DNA from: MPNO01 sp965200535
Lineage (GTDB): Bacteria; Pseudomonadota; Alphaproteobacteria; MPNO01
Assembly: GCA_965200535.1 (NCBI GenBank)
Contig: CBDAUF010000002.1
Span: forward strand, 62,001 to 126,000
Direction: 5' to 3'
Length of the DNA stretch: 64,000 bases
Shown here: in pieces, positions 51,899-60,354 of the stretch
How the letters are laid out: the number at the start of each line of letters is the position of its first letter
Position numbering within the stretch: the stretch's first letter is position 1
The notes under the pieces: model-generated
What the model saw: only the letters and a program-made list of their open reading frames with translations
Database searches by the model: none
What the model was told of the DNA's origin: nothing
Position numbers and translations under genes: made by a program

Positions 51899-52648
51899 TC
51901 ACAGGTCGAGCGCCTCGCCGCGCAGGACCCGGTCGGCTTCCGGGGTGAAGCCGCCGCCCTCCCGGTGCAGCACCAGGCCGCGGGCGAGGCGGAGCGGGGA
52001 TCCATCGCCCGGGTGCGCGCGGACGATTATCCGCTTCGCCGGACCGCCGCGGTGCGGCCAGAGCGGAAAAATCACGATTCCGCCCGCCAGACCGCTCAAC
52101 GCCGCCAGCACATCGGCGAGCCGGTCGGACCGGTGGACCAGGGTGAGCATCCCCTTTCGACGCAGCATGCGCACCGCGAACGCGATCCAGCGATCGAGCC
52201 CGGCGGCGCCCTCGATCCGGGATGCCGCACGGCCCGCATCCGCGGGCGCATCGGCGCGGCCGGGCGCATGGTAAGGCGGGTTCATCATGACGTGGTCGAA
52301 GCCGCCCGGCGCGAGGCAGGACGGCGGCCGGGCGAGGTCGCCTTCCACCATATCCACCCGCTCCTCCATCCCGTTGAGGCGGACATTTTCCCGCGCCACG
52401 CCGACCAGGTCCGGCTGGATCTCGAGCCCGACCAGGCGGCAGCCGGGAACCCGCGCCGCCAGCATCAGCGCCGCCCCGCCGACCCCGGCCCCGAGATCGA
52501 GCACCCGGTCGCCGTCGCCGGCCGGCACCGCAGCGGCCAGCAGCACGCTGTCGACGGCCACCCGGAAACCGCGTTTCGGCTGGCGGATCGTCACGCGCCC
52601 GCCGAGCAGGCGGTCCTCGGTCAGCGCCTCCGGGCCGGTCCCGCGCAC
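51899..52648 (-). CDS. TrmN6-type tRNA1(Val) adenine methyltransferase
   Basis: This 249-residue Rossmann methyltransferase has LTEDRLLGGRVTIRQPKRGFR at the start, SAM-binding RVLDLGAGVGGAALMLAAR near residue 45-60 and the amino-methylation motif MMNPPYHAPG near 115. Members methylate A37 of tRNA1(Val) or act as 16S rRNA/glutamine methylases. GTG at 52648 is proposed because it is the first start after the upstream stop (52657) that keeps the domain intact. It lies 8 bases after the DUF2007 gene. Confidence 0.85.
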   Translation of the reverse strand: MRGTGPEALTEDRLLGGRVTIRQPKRGFRVAVDSVLLAAAVPAGDGDRVLDLGAGVGGAALMLAARVPGCRLVGLEIQPDLVGVARENVRLNGMEERVDMVEGDLARPPSCLAPGGFDHVMMNPPYHAPGRADAPADAGRAASRIEGAAGLDRWIAFAVRMLRRKGMLTLVHRSDRLADVLAALSGLAGGIVIFPLWPHRGGPAKRIIVRAHPGDGSPLRLARGLVLHREGGGFTPEADRVLRGEALDL

Positions 52649-52656
52649 CGCCCTAG

Positions 52657-52881
52657 CTAGCCGGGGGTGAGGCGGTGCTCCTCGCCTGCCTCCGCCAACA
52701 ATCGCCGGCCGCGGGAGAAATCGACGTCCTCGACCATGATCCGGCGCGGGATGGCAAGCGTCGAGCCTTCGAGCACGCTGGTGTGGGTGTCGAGCAGGAC
52801 CGGCTCGATCCCCTCCGCCCGCAACAGCGCGTCGAGCCACGAGAGGAAGACGAGGTCGTTGCTTCGCACCAGTTCGCGCAT
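52657..52881 (-). CDS. DUF2007 domain protein
   Basis: This 74-residue protein has the pattern MRELVRSNDLVFLSWLDALLRAEGIEP, then the short IPRRIMVEDVDFSRGRRLL, as in DUF2007 (putative signal-transducing domain) proteins. Start at 52881 gives the family length; a longer reading frame extends 36 codons upstream without similarity. Coupled with the methyltransferase 8 bases downstream and divergent from the polyprenyl synthetase. Function unknown. Confidence 0.88.
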   Translation of the reverse strand: MRELVRSNDLVFLSWLDALLRAEGIEPVLLDTHTSVLEGSTLAIPRRIMVEDVDFSRGRRLLAEAGEEHRLTPG

Positions 52882-52994
52882 CGGCTCCGGCCCGGGGCAG
52901 ATTGCCGCACGCCGGGGCCGCATCTTGACGGAGAACTGCCCCGGACTATGCTCGCCGGCCTGTCTAGCATCATTCTCAGAGGTGGGCAAAACCT

Positions 52995-54017
52995 GTGAGC
53001 GTCGTCGTCGAACTCGCGGGAGAACGCAGACCGCGCCCGCGCCCCACCCTGGACGGGCTGATGGCGCTGACCGCCGCCGACCTGGAGGCGGTTAACCGCA
53101 CCATCGTCGACCGGATGCAGAGCCCGGTTCTGCTGGTCCCGCAGCTCGCCGGCCACATCGTCGCCGCCGGCGGCAAGCGGCTGCGCCCGATGATCACCCT
53201 CGCCGCGGCGCGCATGTGCGGCTATGCCGGCCAACGGCATATCGGCCTCGCCGCCTGCGTGGAGCTGATCCACACGGCGACCCTGCTGCACGACGATGTG
53301 GTCGACGAAAGCGACCTCCGCCGCGGGTCGGCAACGGCCAACGCGGTGTGGGGCAATCAGGCGTCGGTGCTGGTCGGCGACTTCCTGTTCTCGCGTTCAT
53401 TCGAACTCATGGTCGCCGATTCGTCGCTCGAGGTGCTGGCGATCCTGTCGGAAGCCTCCTCGGTGATCGCCGAGGGCGAGGTCCTGCAGTTGATGACGGC
53501 AAACGACATCGACACCGGGGAAGAGGACTATATCGACGTCGTCCGGGCGAAAACCGCCAAGCTGTTCGCCGCCGCCGCCGAGATCGGCGCCGTCGTCGCC
53601 GACCGGCCGTCCGGCGAGCGCGAGGCGCTGAAGACTTTCGGCAGCAACCTCGGCATGGCCTTCCAGCTGGTGGACGACGTGCTCGACTACTCCGCCCATC
53701 AGACCACCCTCGGCAAGGCGGTGGGCGACGATTTCCGCGAGGGGAAGATCACGCTGCCCATCGTCTACGCGATCCGCGCCGCCGACGATGACGGCACGGC
53801 GTTCTGGCGCCGCACGCTGGAGGACCAGATCCAGAAGAAGGGCGACTTCAAGCGCGCGATTGCGCTCCTCGAACGCAGCGGCGCGCTCCGCGCCACCCTC
53901 GAGCGCGCCCGGCGGTACGCGGAACGGGCGCGCGACGCGCTCGCCGCCTTCCCGGAATGCGAGGCCCGGCAGGCCCTCGCCGAAAGCATCGAGTTCGCGG
54001 TCGACCGGGCCTACTGA
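52995..54017 (+). CDS. ispB: Polyprenyl diphosphate synthase (octaprenyl/decaprenyl type)
   Basis: This 340-residue trans-prenyltransferase builds the ubiquinone side chain. The first aspartate motif is LLHDDVVDESDLRRG near residue 95 and the second FQLVDDVLDYSA near 220. GGKRLRPMITL near 55 binds the substrate diphosphate. GTG at 52995 is used because AGAGGTG lies upstream; an ATG 22 codons later (MALTAADLEAV) is a credible alternative. Divergent from the DUF2007 gene, whose 113-base gap should hold both promoters. Chain length cannot be judged here. Confidence 0.92.
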   Translation: MSVVVELAGERRPRPRPTLDGLMALTAADLEAVNRTIVDRMQSPVLLVPQLAGHIVAAGGKRLRPMITLAAARMCGYAGQRHIGLAACVELIHTATLLHDDVVDESDLRRGSATANAVWGNQASVLVGDFLFSRSFELMVADSSLEVLAILSEASSVIAEGEVLQLMTANDIDTGEEDYIDVVRAKTAKLFAAAAEIGAVVADRPSGEREALKTFGSNLGMAFQLVDDVLDYSAHQTTLGKAVGDDFREGKITLPIVYAIRAADDDGTAFWRRTLEDQIQKKGDFKRAIALLERSGALRATLERARRYAERARDALAAFPECEARQALAESIEFAVDRAY

Positions 54018-54028
54018 AGACGCCGGGG

Positions 54029-54940
54029 TTACCGCTGCCGCCGCGATCCGCTGCGGGTCGGCAGGCCGGCCCGGAACACGATGGGAATGGACAGCGTCGT
54101 GAGGACGAACAGCCCGGTCAGGAGCTTGAGGTCGGACGGTTTGAGGCCGAGCGCGAGCGCCGCCGCCACCACCTGGAAATAGGCGAGCGCCCCCACCACC
54201 GGCGCGGCGAGCTGGCGGACCAGCGTCCCCCGCCCGATCAGGGTCTCGCCGAGGATGGTCGCCGCGAGCCCGACGATCAGGACGCCCACCCCCATATTGA
54301 CATCGGCATAGGCCTGGTGCTGGGCCATCACTGCGCCGCCGAAGGCGCTGAACCCGCCGGCGACGGCGATCCCGGCAACGATGTACAGATGCGTCGGAAT
54401 CCCCTGCGCACGGGACATCGTCTGGTTCGCGCCCACGCATCTGAGCGCCATGCCGAGCTCGGTGTTGAGGAACCAGTAGAAGGCGGCGAGGAAAAGCAGG
54501 ACCAGGGCGAGGACCAGGACGAACTGGGTGAGCGGCTCGCCGCCGTCGCTGTCGAGCGCCAGGGTGAAGATCGAATCGTTGTCGAAAAGCGCGGTGTTGG
54601 GTTTGCCCATGACCCGGATGTTGATGCTGAACAGCATGGTGAGGACGATGATGCCGGCGAGCAGCGACGGCACCCGCAGGTAGAGGTGGATCAGCGCGGT
54701 GGCGGCGCCGACCGCCATGCCGAACAGAACCGCCGCGGCCAGGCTGACCAGGGGGTCGAGCCCGGAAACGGTGAGCGTGGCGACGATCGCGGCGCCGAAC
54801 GGGAAGGCGCCCTCCGAGGTCAGGTCCGGCAGTCCCAGCATGCGGAAGGGGATCATCACGGCGAGCGCGGGAAAGGCGAAGATGGCGCCCTGCACCAGGC
54901 TCACCGTGAACAGGTTGAGATATATCTCGACGAAACCCAT
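54029..54940 (-). CDS. ABC transporter permease (TrpX/ABC.X4-type system)
   Basis: This 303-residue inner-membrane permease has about eight hydrophobic segments and the family blocks FAFPALAVMIPFRMLGLPDLTSEG, ALDSDGGEPLTQF and LVVLVIGLAATILGE-like (VGVLIVGLAATILGETL). It belongs to the tryptophan/tyrosine-type ABC systems predicted in many genomes. Last gene of the set kynU, aspartate dehydrogenase, binding protein, ATPase, permease, 9 bases after the ATPase stop. Confidence 0.9.
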   Translation of the reverse strand: MGFVEIYLNLFTVSLVQGAIFAFPALAVMIPFRMLGLPDLTSEGAFPFGAAIVATLTVSGLDPLVSLAAAVLFGMAVGAATALIHLYLRVPSLLAGIIVLTMLFSINIRVMGKPNTALFDNDSIFTLALDSDGGEPLTQFVLVLALVLLFLAAFYWFLNTELGMALRCVGANQTMSRAQGIPTHLYIVAGIAVAGGFSAFGGAVMAQHQAYADVNMGVGVLIVGLAATILGETLIGRGTLVRQLAAPVVGALAYFQVVAAALALGLKPSDLKLLTGLFVLTTLSIPIVFRAGLPTRSGSRRQR

Positions 54941-54949
54941 GACGGCCGG

Positions 54950-55729
54950 TCACCCGAGAAGCATCTTGTCGTCGGTGACGTGGAACCGCCCGACCAGGTC
55001 GGCGACGGTGAGCTGCGCCTTCTCCGCCGCGCCCGCGTCGAGCACGATCGTGCCCTCGCGCATCATGAACAGCCGGTCGCCGAATTGCAGCGCATGCTGC
55101 ATGTTGTGGGTCACCATGACGGTGGTGATCGCCTGCCCGGCGACCACCTCGGAGGTCAGCCTGAGCACCAGTTCGGCGGCGCGCGGATCGAGCGCCGAGG
55201 TGTGCTCGTCGAGCAGCATCAGCCGCGGCGCCAGCAGCGACGCCATGATCAGGGTGAGCGACTGGCGCTGGCCGCCGGACAGGAACGCCACCTTCTCCGA
55301 CAGGCGGTCTTCCAGCCCCAGCCCGAGGATCGATATCCTGTCCCGGAACTCGTCCCGGTTGCGCCGGTTCAGCGCCAGCCGGAAGCCCCTGCGCTTTCCC
55401 CGCCGTGCGGCGACGGCCAGGTTCTCCTCGATGCTGAGGGCGGGGGCGGTGCCGAGCGTCGGGTCCTGAAAGACGCGCGAAATCAGGCTCGCCCGCCTGT
55501 AGACGGGCTGGCTCCGCACGTCGTTGCGGTCGATCAGGATCTGTCCGGAGTCGATCGCAACCTCGCCGGCAAGGGCGTTGAGCAGCGTGCTCTTGCCGGC
55601 GCCGTTGCTGCCGATGACGACGGCGAATTCGCCGTCGTCGAGGGCAAAATCGATGTCCCGCAGTGCGGTCTTCTCGTTCGGCGTTCCGGGCGAAAAGACC
55701 TTGTTTACACCGGCGGCCCGGACCGACAC
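54950..55729 (-). CDS. ABC transporter ATPase (TrpX/ABC.X4-type system)
   Basis: This 259-residue ATPase has Walker A IGSNGAGKSTLLNALAG near residue 37, Q-loop FQDPTLG, signature LSGGQRQSLTLIMASLLAP and Walker B LMLLDEHTSALDPRAAE, then THNMQHALQFGDRLFMM. It is placed between the binding protein (20 bases upstream) and the permease. The set matches predicted tryptophan/tyrosine uptake systems and is physically joined to kynureninase. Confidence 0.92.
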   Translation of the reverse strand: MSVRAAGVNKVFSPGTPNEKTALRDIDFALDDGEFAVVIGSNGAGKSTLLNALAGEVAIDSGQILIDRNDVRSQPVYRRASLISRVFQDPTLGTAPALSIEENLAVAARRGKRRGFRLALNRRNRDEFRDRISILGLGLEDRLSEKVAFLSGGQRQSLTLIMASLLAPRLMLLDEHTSALDPRAAELVLRLTSEVVAGQAITTVMVTHNMQHALQFGDRLFMMREGTIVLDAGAAEKAQLTVADLVGRFHVTDDKMLLG

Positions 55730-55749
55730 CGCGCCCTACCCGCAGGCGG

Positions 55750-56730
55750 TCACAGCACGCATTTGCAGTCCTTGAAGGCCGCCGGTATCGGCATCTTCAG
55801 GGCGTCGAACCTCTTGGCGCTCAGCAGGACCCGGTGATCCGCCGGCTGCGGCCGGAAAATCGGCAGGTCGGACGGCTTTGCGCCGCGCAGGATTTTGGCG
55901 GCCAGCAGCCCGGCCTGGCGGCCGACATCACGCCAGGATACCGAGACCGCCGCCAGCACATGCCCGTCCTTGACGCCCGCCGGGCTCGCGTTGATGACCG
56001 GGATCCGGTTGCGTTTCGCCGACGCCGCCACCACCGGCAGGGACGGCTGCAGCATGCTCGACGGGATGAGGTAGATGACGTCCACCCCTTTCAGCGCCTC
56101 GACCCGGCTGGGTATGTCGTTGACCGTTTCCACGCTGATCGCCCGGAGCCGGATGCCGGCCCGCTTCGCGGCCGCTTCCGCGTACTTGACGTTGACGCGG
56201 TCGTTGGCGTCCCCCGGGTTGAACAGCAGGCCCATGGTGGAAAGCTCGCCCAGTATCAGCCGCGCGTTGCCGATGACGGTATCCATGTCCTGAAGGTTGG
56301 AGGCGCCGACAAAACGGTCGCTGCCGCGGTCCCACGATTCGACCAGCCCGGCATCCACCGGATCGGTCACCGGCGCGAAGACGATGGGCAGGGACTTGTT
56401 GCGGATCACCCGCTTCGACGCCTGGGTGATCGGGGTGGTGACGGTCAGCAGCAGATCGGGGCGCGATGCCTCCAGGGATGTCAGGACCTGCGCCACCAGC
56501 GACGGGTCGAAATTCGCATCCTTGTAGACATACTCGACCCCCGCCCCGTCCTTCAGACCCTGGCTCGCGAGACCCGCCTTGAATCCGTCGATCACCAGCT
56601 TGAGGACCGAATGCGGCCCGAGGCTGGCGATGGCGACCCTCTTGTCCGCGGCCGCCGCCGGGAAAAGCGAAAATACCGATAGCGCCGCGGCCAGGGCGAT
56701 CAGCCCGGTCGCGCGTTTAAGCCCGCTCAT
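55750..56730 (-). CDS. ABC transporter substrate-binding protein (TrpX-like)
   Basis: This 326-residue periplasmic binding protein has a signal peptide (MSGLKRATGLIALAAALSVFSLFPAAAA) and mature sequence DKRVAIASLGPHSVLKLVIDGFKAGL. Family blocks are LLTVTTPITQASKRVI, PVTDPVDAGLVESW, VGASNLQDMDTVI and LIPSSMLQPSL. ATG 56730 has GAGGGGG upstream. It belongs to the same operon as kynureninase, 37 bases after the aspartate-dehydrogenase-like gene. Ligand likely an aromatic amino acid or kynurenine relative (inference). Confidence 0.91.
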   Translation of the reverse strand: MSGLKRATGLIALAAALSVFSLFPAAAADKRVAIASLGPHSVLKLVIDGFKAGLASQGLKDGAGVEYVYKDANFDPSLVAQVLTSLEASRPDLLLTVTTPITQASKRVIRNKSLPIVFAPVTDPVDAGLVESWDRGSDRFVGASNLQDMDTVIGNARLILGELSTMGLLFNPGDANDRVNVKYAEAAAKRAGIRLRAISVETVNDIPSRVEALKGVDVIYLIPSSMLQPSLPVVAASAKRNRIPVINASPAGVKDGHVLAAVSVSWRDVGRQAGLLAAKILRGAKPSDLPIFRPQPADHRVLLSAKRFDALKMPIPAAFKDCKCVL

Positions 56731-56767
56731 GTCTGCCCCCTCTCTTTCCGTGCCGGGACCGGGAACA

Positions 56768-57562
56768 CTACACCAGTTCCAGCCTGCTCCCGCGCTTTCC
56801 GGTGGCGCGGAGAATCGAGTACCAGATCGAACCCAGCATTTCGGTGCCCGACACGCCGACGGCGGGCTGGCGCTTCTCGGTGCGCAGCAGCCCGCCGTCT
56901 GCATCCCAGGCCTCGACTTCGGCGACCGCGCAATCGAGTGCGGGATCGCAGATCAGACGGGCTTCGCAGTCGTCGAGGCCGGTCGATACCAGGGCGCAGG
57001 TCACCATGGTGTTGACATTGCGCGGATAGAGGCCGGCGATGCCGCGGACCGGCCCCTGGTAGAGGACGGTCTCCCCGTCGATCCGTTCGGGATCGAAGCC
57101 GCTCTCCGAAAAGTCGATATTGTCCGGGTGCTTGCGGAAGGTGATGCGGACCCGGCGCCATCGGCCGGCCCGCATCGCCAGTTCGTCCCCGCCGAGCAGC
57201 GCGCCGGCCGGCAGCAGCAGGCGGGTGCCGCCTTGCCGCGCCGCGGTCTCCAGCCGGGCGCGCAGCCCGTCGTCGGCCAGCGCCGTGACCGAGAGCGGCA
57301 TGTAGCCGGCGAAGTCGAGGAACGCCGCGCCGAAACGCTGCGTGATCCCGGGATGGGCGCACTCGACGATCAGGTCGGGGCGCCGGGCGCGGGCCTCCCC
57401 CAGATCGTCCAGCCGCAGCGCCCGATCGAGGCCGCCAAGCGCCTCCGGGCTGCGGTTGTGGACGAAGGCGGTCTCGAACTGCCCGCTGCTCCGCCCGATC
57501 CGGTCGACGATGAAACGCCCGATATAGCCGTACCCGACAACGCCGATGCGCACCGCACTCAT
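56768..57562 (-). CDS. Aspartate dehydrogenase-like NAD(P) enzyme
   Basis: This 264-residue protein of the aspartate dehydrogenase family has the Rossmann motif VRIGVVGYGYIGRFIVDRIG at the N-terminus. The family middle has PDLIVECAHPGITQRFG and LLLPAGALLGGDELAM, and the substrate side has VRITFRKHPDNIDFS. It oxidises L-aspartate to iminoaspartate, the substrate of quinolinate synthase, or acts on related amino acids. The ATG overlaps the kynureninase stop by 4 bases, so the two enzymes are made together. Kynureninase serves the other route to quinolinate, making an NAD link plausible but unproven. Confidence 0.86.
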   Translation of the reverse strand: MSAVRIGVVGYGYIGRFIVDRIGRSSGQFETAFVHNRSPEALGGLDRALRLDDLGEARARRPDLIVECAHPGITQRFGAAFLDFAGYMPLSVTALADDGLRARLETAARQGGTRLLLPAGALLGGDELAMRAGRWRRVRITFRKHPDNIDFSESGFDPERIDGETVLYQGPVRGIAGLYPRNVNTMVTCALVSTGLDDCEARLICDPALDCAVAEVEAWDADGGLLRTEKRQPAVGVSGTEMLGSIWYSILRATGKRGSRLELV

Positions 57563-58791
57563 GTCACCGCCCCCCTGGCCTCGGCGGCGAAGGCCCGCCA
57601 CGCGCCGCACGACATGACGGAGTCGATGACCGCAACCGCGTCCCACACATCGACATGGCGCAGATAGAGCGGGGCGATGCCGAACCGCAGGATATCCGGG
57701 TCGCGGAAATCCGGGATGAGGCCGCGGGAGATCAGCGCCCTGGCGATTGCATAGGCCTCGGGATGGCGGAACGAAACCTGGCTGCCGCGGCGCTCCGGCT
57801 CCCTCGGGCTCGCCAGTCGGAGGCCGTGCCGGGCGAGGCTTCGGTCGGCGAGTTCGATGAACAGCCCGGACAGCCGCCGCGACTTGTCGGCGAGCGCCTC
57901 CACGCTCACCCCGTCGAAGCATTTCACGCCGTCGAGGACGGCGCGCAGCGACAGCACCGGCGGCGAGCCCACGAGGCACTTGTTTATCGAGCCGGCGGCG
58001 CGGTAACGGTCCTCGAAGCGGAACTGGTCGGCGTGGCTGAACCAGCCCGTGACGACCGGCTCGAAGGCGCCGACGGCGGCGCGGGAGATATAGGTGAAGG
58101 CGGGCGCGCCGGGGCCGCCGTTGAGGAACTTGTAGGTGCAGCCGACCGCGTAATCGATCCCCCGGCGGTTGAGGTCCACCGGCACCGCGCCGGCGGAATG
58201 GCAAAGATCCCATATGATCGGCACGTCCAGCGCCCGGCAGTGCGCGGTGAGCCGCTCCATATCGCGGAGTTCGCCGGTGCGGTAATCGACGTGGCTCAGC
58301 AGGACCAGCGCGGTATCGCGGTCGATGCAATCGGCGGCCCGGCCGGGCTCCGCCCGCACCAGCTCGTGGCCCCTGTCGAGCAGACCGACCGCGCCCTCGA
58401 GGATATAGCCATCCGTCGGGAAGTCGCCGCGCTCGACGACCGCCTTGCGCCTTGCGCCGCCGCGGCGCAGCAGGGACGCCGCCAGCTTGAAGATGTTGAC
58501 GGACGTCGAATCGGAAACCGCGACCTCGCCTTCGGACGCGCCGATCAGCGGGGCGATGGCGTCGCCGGCGCGGCGGGCGAGATAAAACCAGTCGGCGTCG
58601 AGCCAACTCCGGATCAGGCCCTCGCCCCATTCGGATTCGACCACGCCGCGAATGCTCGCAGCGGTCGTCCTCGGCAGCGCCCCCAGCGAATTGCCGTCGA
58701 AATAGAGCACGCCGTCGGGCAGCGAGAACCGCGACCGGCATTGCGCCAGCGGGCATGCTCCGTCCAGCCGCTGACAGTCGGCGCGATCCAT
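57559..58791 (-). CDS. kynU: Kynureninase
   Basis: This 410-residue PLP enzyme cleaves kynurenine or 3-hydroxykynurenine to (3-hydroxy)anthranilate and alanine. Recognised by LYFDGNSLGALP, EWGEGLIRSWLDADWF, DLCHSAGAVPVDLNRRGIDYAVGCTYKFLNGGPGAPA with the PLP lysine, and GSPPVLSLRAVLDGVKCFD. ATG 58791 is preferred; upstream in-frame sequence is not conserved. It is the first gene of a five-gene minus-strand set with an aspartate-dehydrogenase-like enzyme and an ABC importer. No tryptophan dioxygenase or formamidase is in the window. Confidence 0.95.
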   Translation of the reverse strand: MDRADCQRLDGACPLAQCRSRFSLPDGVLYFDGNSLGALPRTTAASIRGVVESEWGEGLIRSWLDADWFYLARRAGDAIAPLIGASEGEVAVSDSTSVNIFKLAASLLRRGGARRKAVVERGDFPTDGYILEGAVGLLDRGHELVRAEPGRAADCIDRDTALVLLSHVDYRTGELRDMERLTAHCRALDVPIIWDLCHSAGAVPVDLNRRGIDYAVGCTYKFLNGGPGAPAFTYISRAAVGAFEPVVTGWFSHADQFRFEDRYRAAGSINKCLVGSPPVLSLRAVLDGVKCFDGVSVEALADKSRRLSGLFIELADRSLARHGLRLASPREPERRGSQVSFRHPEAYAIARALISRGLIPDFRDPDILRFGIAPLYLRHVDVWDAVAVIDSVMSCGAWRAFAAEARGAVT

Positions 58792-58890
58792 GGGACTCCC
58801 CGGCCCGCAGGCGAATCGGCTTCGCAGCACCCACCGTAGGTCGCGCCGGCCGGGCATTCAAGCGCCCCGCCCGGGGGGTCCGCCGCGTCC

Positions 58891-58919
58891 TTGCGGGCGG
58901 AATCGGCAAAAGCTATAAA
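58891..58919 (+). promoter_or_regulatory. Promoter of tRNA-Pro
   Basis: TTGCGG (58891-58896) and TATAAA (58914-58919) are 17 bases apart and end 17 bases before the tRNA 5' end. Confidence 0.6.
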
Positions 58920-58936
58920 AGCGGTCCGCCGGGATG

Positions 58937-59013
58937 CGGAGTGTAGCTCAGCCTGGTAGAGCACTGTCTTCGGGAGGCAGGGGCCGGTGGTTCGAATCCA
59001 CTCACTCCGACCA
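58937..59013 (+). tRNA. tRNA-Pro (anticodon CGG)
   Basis: The acceptor stem CGGAGTG pairs with CACTCCG; discriminator A and encoded CCA follow. The anticodon stem CTGTC/GGCAG flanks the loop TTCGGGA, giving CGG. The D-loop (AGCTCAGCCTGGTAGAGC) and T-loop (GTTCGAATC) are standard. Preceded by a well-spaced promoter. Confidence 0.97.
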
Positions 59014-59030
59014 GCCCGCGCCGGCCGCCT

Positions 59031-59581
59031 CTAGGGCGCCGGGGGCGCGGTCCGGCGCATCGACGGGCGTTCCGAAAACCGGTCGTACCAGTCCGCCAGC
59101 GCCGCCAGCCGGCCGCGATCGGGGCGATGGTCAGCCCCGCCTCGAGCGCGGCAAGGTCGGCCTCGAGGCGCGCCAGCGCCCGCGCGATCTTGCCGCTCTG
59201 GTTGTCGATGAAGGGGGCGAAGCGGCGGTCCTCGGGGCGGCGGCGTTCGCCGGCCAGCGCCGCCGAGGCGGCGCCCAGCCCGTCGCCCAGCGCCTGCAGG
59301 CGAAGCGCCTCCCAGCGGGCCTGCCCGCCGGGCGGGATCAGTTTCGGTCCGTCGTGCCGGGCGTCGAGATATGCGCAGATGACCGCCGAGTCGTAGAGCG
59401 CCCCGCCCTCGTCGGTGGCCAGCACGGGAACCTGGCCCAGCGGATTGACCGCCGCCAGAGCCGGCGCCGGCCGGCCGAGATCGACCGACGTCCAGGCCAC
59501 CGCATCCGCCTGGCCGGTCTCGATCGCAACGACGCGCACCTTGCGCGCAAACGGCGAGTTGGGGCTGTAAATCCCCTCCAT
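59031..59581 (-). pseudogene. Disrupted glutathione S-transferase
   Basis: The N-terminal thioredoxin-fold half is intact from ATG 59581: GIYSPNSPFARKVRVVAIETGQ, VNPLGQVPVLATDEGG, YDSAVICAYLDARHDGP. The helical domain proceeds to LEAGLTIAPIAAGW near 59105. Sense then stops: this frame turns Arg-rich, while the expected ending (RLAALADWYDRFSERPSMRRTAPP) appears in another frame and ends at 59031. Compared with intact family members, about 15-20 residues of the GCALGYLDFRFP region are missing at the junction. A small deletion plus frameshift fits best. It lies against the tRNA-Pro gene. Confidence 0.75.
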
Positions 59582-59649
59582 CGGACTGCTTCTCCCGGCT
59601 GCCGAACCGGCGCAAACATGCGCGCAAACGGCCGGCCGGGCAACCCGCG

Positions 59650-60354
59650 TTACCGCCCGATATCGCGGCCGGGTGGAAAATCCGGATCCAGCGCGGTTCG
59701 ATTCCTGGGCCACAAGATCGTCAACATGACAAGTCCGGAGATCGCAAATTCATTCAACTCCCCCCGCTTGCCGATTCCGAGAACCAGACCGAGATACAGC
59801 TCGACCAAAATGACAACGACGAAATAACCGGCCCACTGATACGATGATGGAATAGGGATTCCAAACTTGTCGATAAATCCGCGAACCGCCAAACTGCGCA
59901 GATACAGCGGGTATACAAGCAACAGGTATATCAGAAAAACGAGGGTAAACGCCTGCGCAATGATCTTGTTCAGACTGGTCCCCGCAACACCGATGTTGTG
60001 AAATGTAGCTTCTCCCTGCAGGTTGACCCTGGCCAGGCTTTCCGGCGTCTGAAAGCCGAGCAGCCGTTGACCCCATGAGATTTCCTCCAGGGCGCCGATA
60101 AAGCAGGTGATGGAAACCATTGCAAGGGTTGTGCCATGCTTGAAATCGAGTGTTCTTGTGGCTGCCCTTGTTATAAACCTTCTTGCCGATACGCCGCTGC
60201 AAGTGAGCAGGAACACCACCGTCATCCATTCGGTAACACCGTCTTCACGGACATAGGACGCGGCCAGATAGTCCGGATTTACCGCTGCCAGGGCGACGCC
60301 GAGAAAAAACAGAGCGGCGATCCAGGTCAAAAGTATGGTTTCACATCTACCCAT
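59650..60354 (-). CDS. Hypothetical multi-span membrane protein
   Basis: This 234-residue protein has about five or six hydrophobic segments (ILLTWIAALFFLGVALAAV, WMTVVFLLTCSG, TLAMVSITCFIGALEEISWGQ, QAFTLVFLIYLLLVYPLYL, YFVVVILVELYLGLVLGI). The FIGALEEISWGQRLLG stretch is distinctive: Glu-Glu and Trp-Gly-Gln inside or beside a membrane helix, reminiscent of intramembrane catalytic motifs, but I cannot name a family. It overlaps the next upstream membrane gene by 8 bases and belongs to a three-gene, lower-GC unit with a sialidase-fold protein. Confidence 0.8.
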   Translation of the reverse strand: MGRCETILLTWIAALFFLGVALAAVNPDYLAASYVREDGVTEWMTVVFLLTCSGVSARRFITRAATRTLDFKHGTTLAMVSITCFIGALEEISWGQRLLGFQTPESLARVNLQGEATFHNIGVAGTSLNKIIAQAFTLVFLIYLLLVYPLYLRSLAVRGFIDKFGIPIPSSYQWAGYFVVVILVELYLGLVLGIGKRGELNEFAISGLVMLTILWPRNRTALDPDFPPGRDIGR

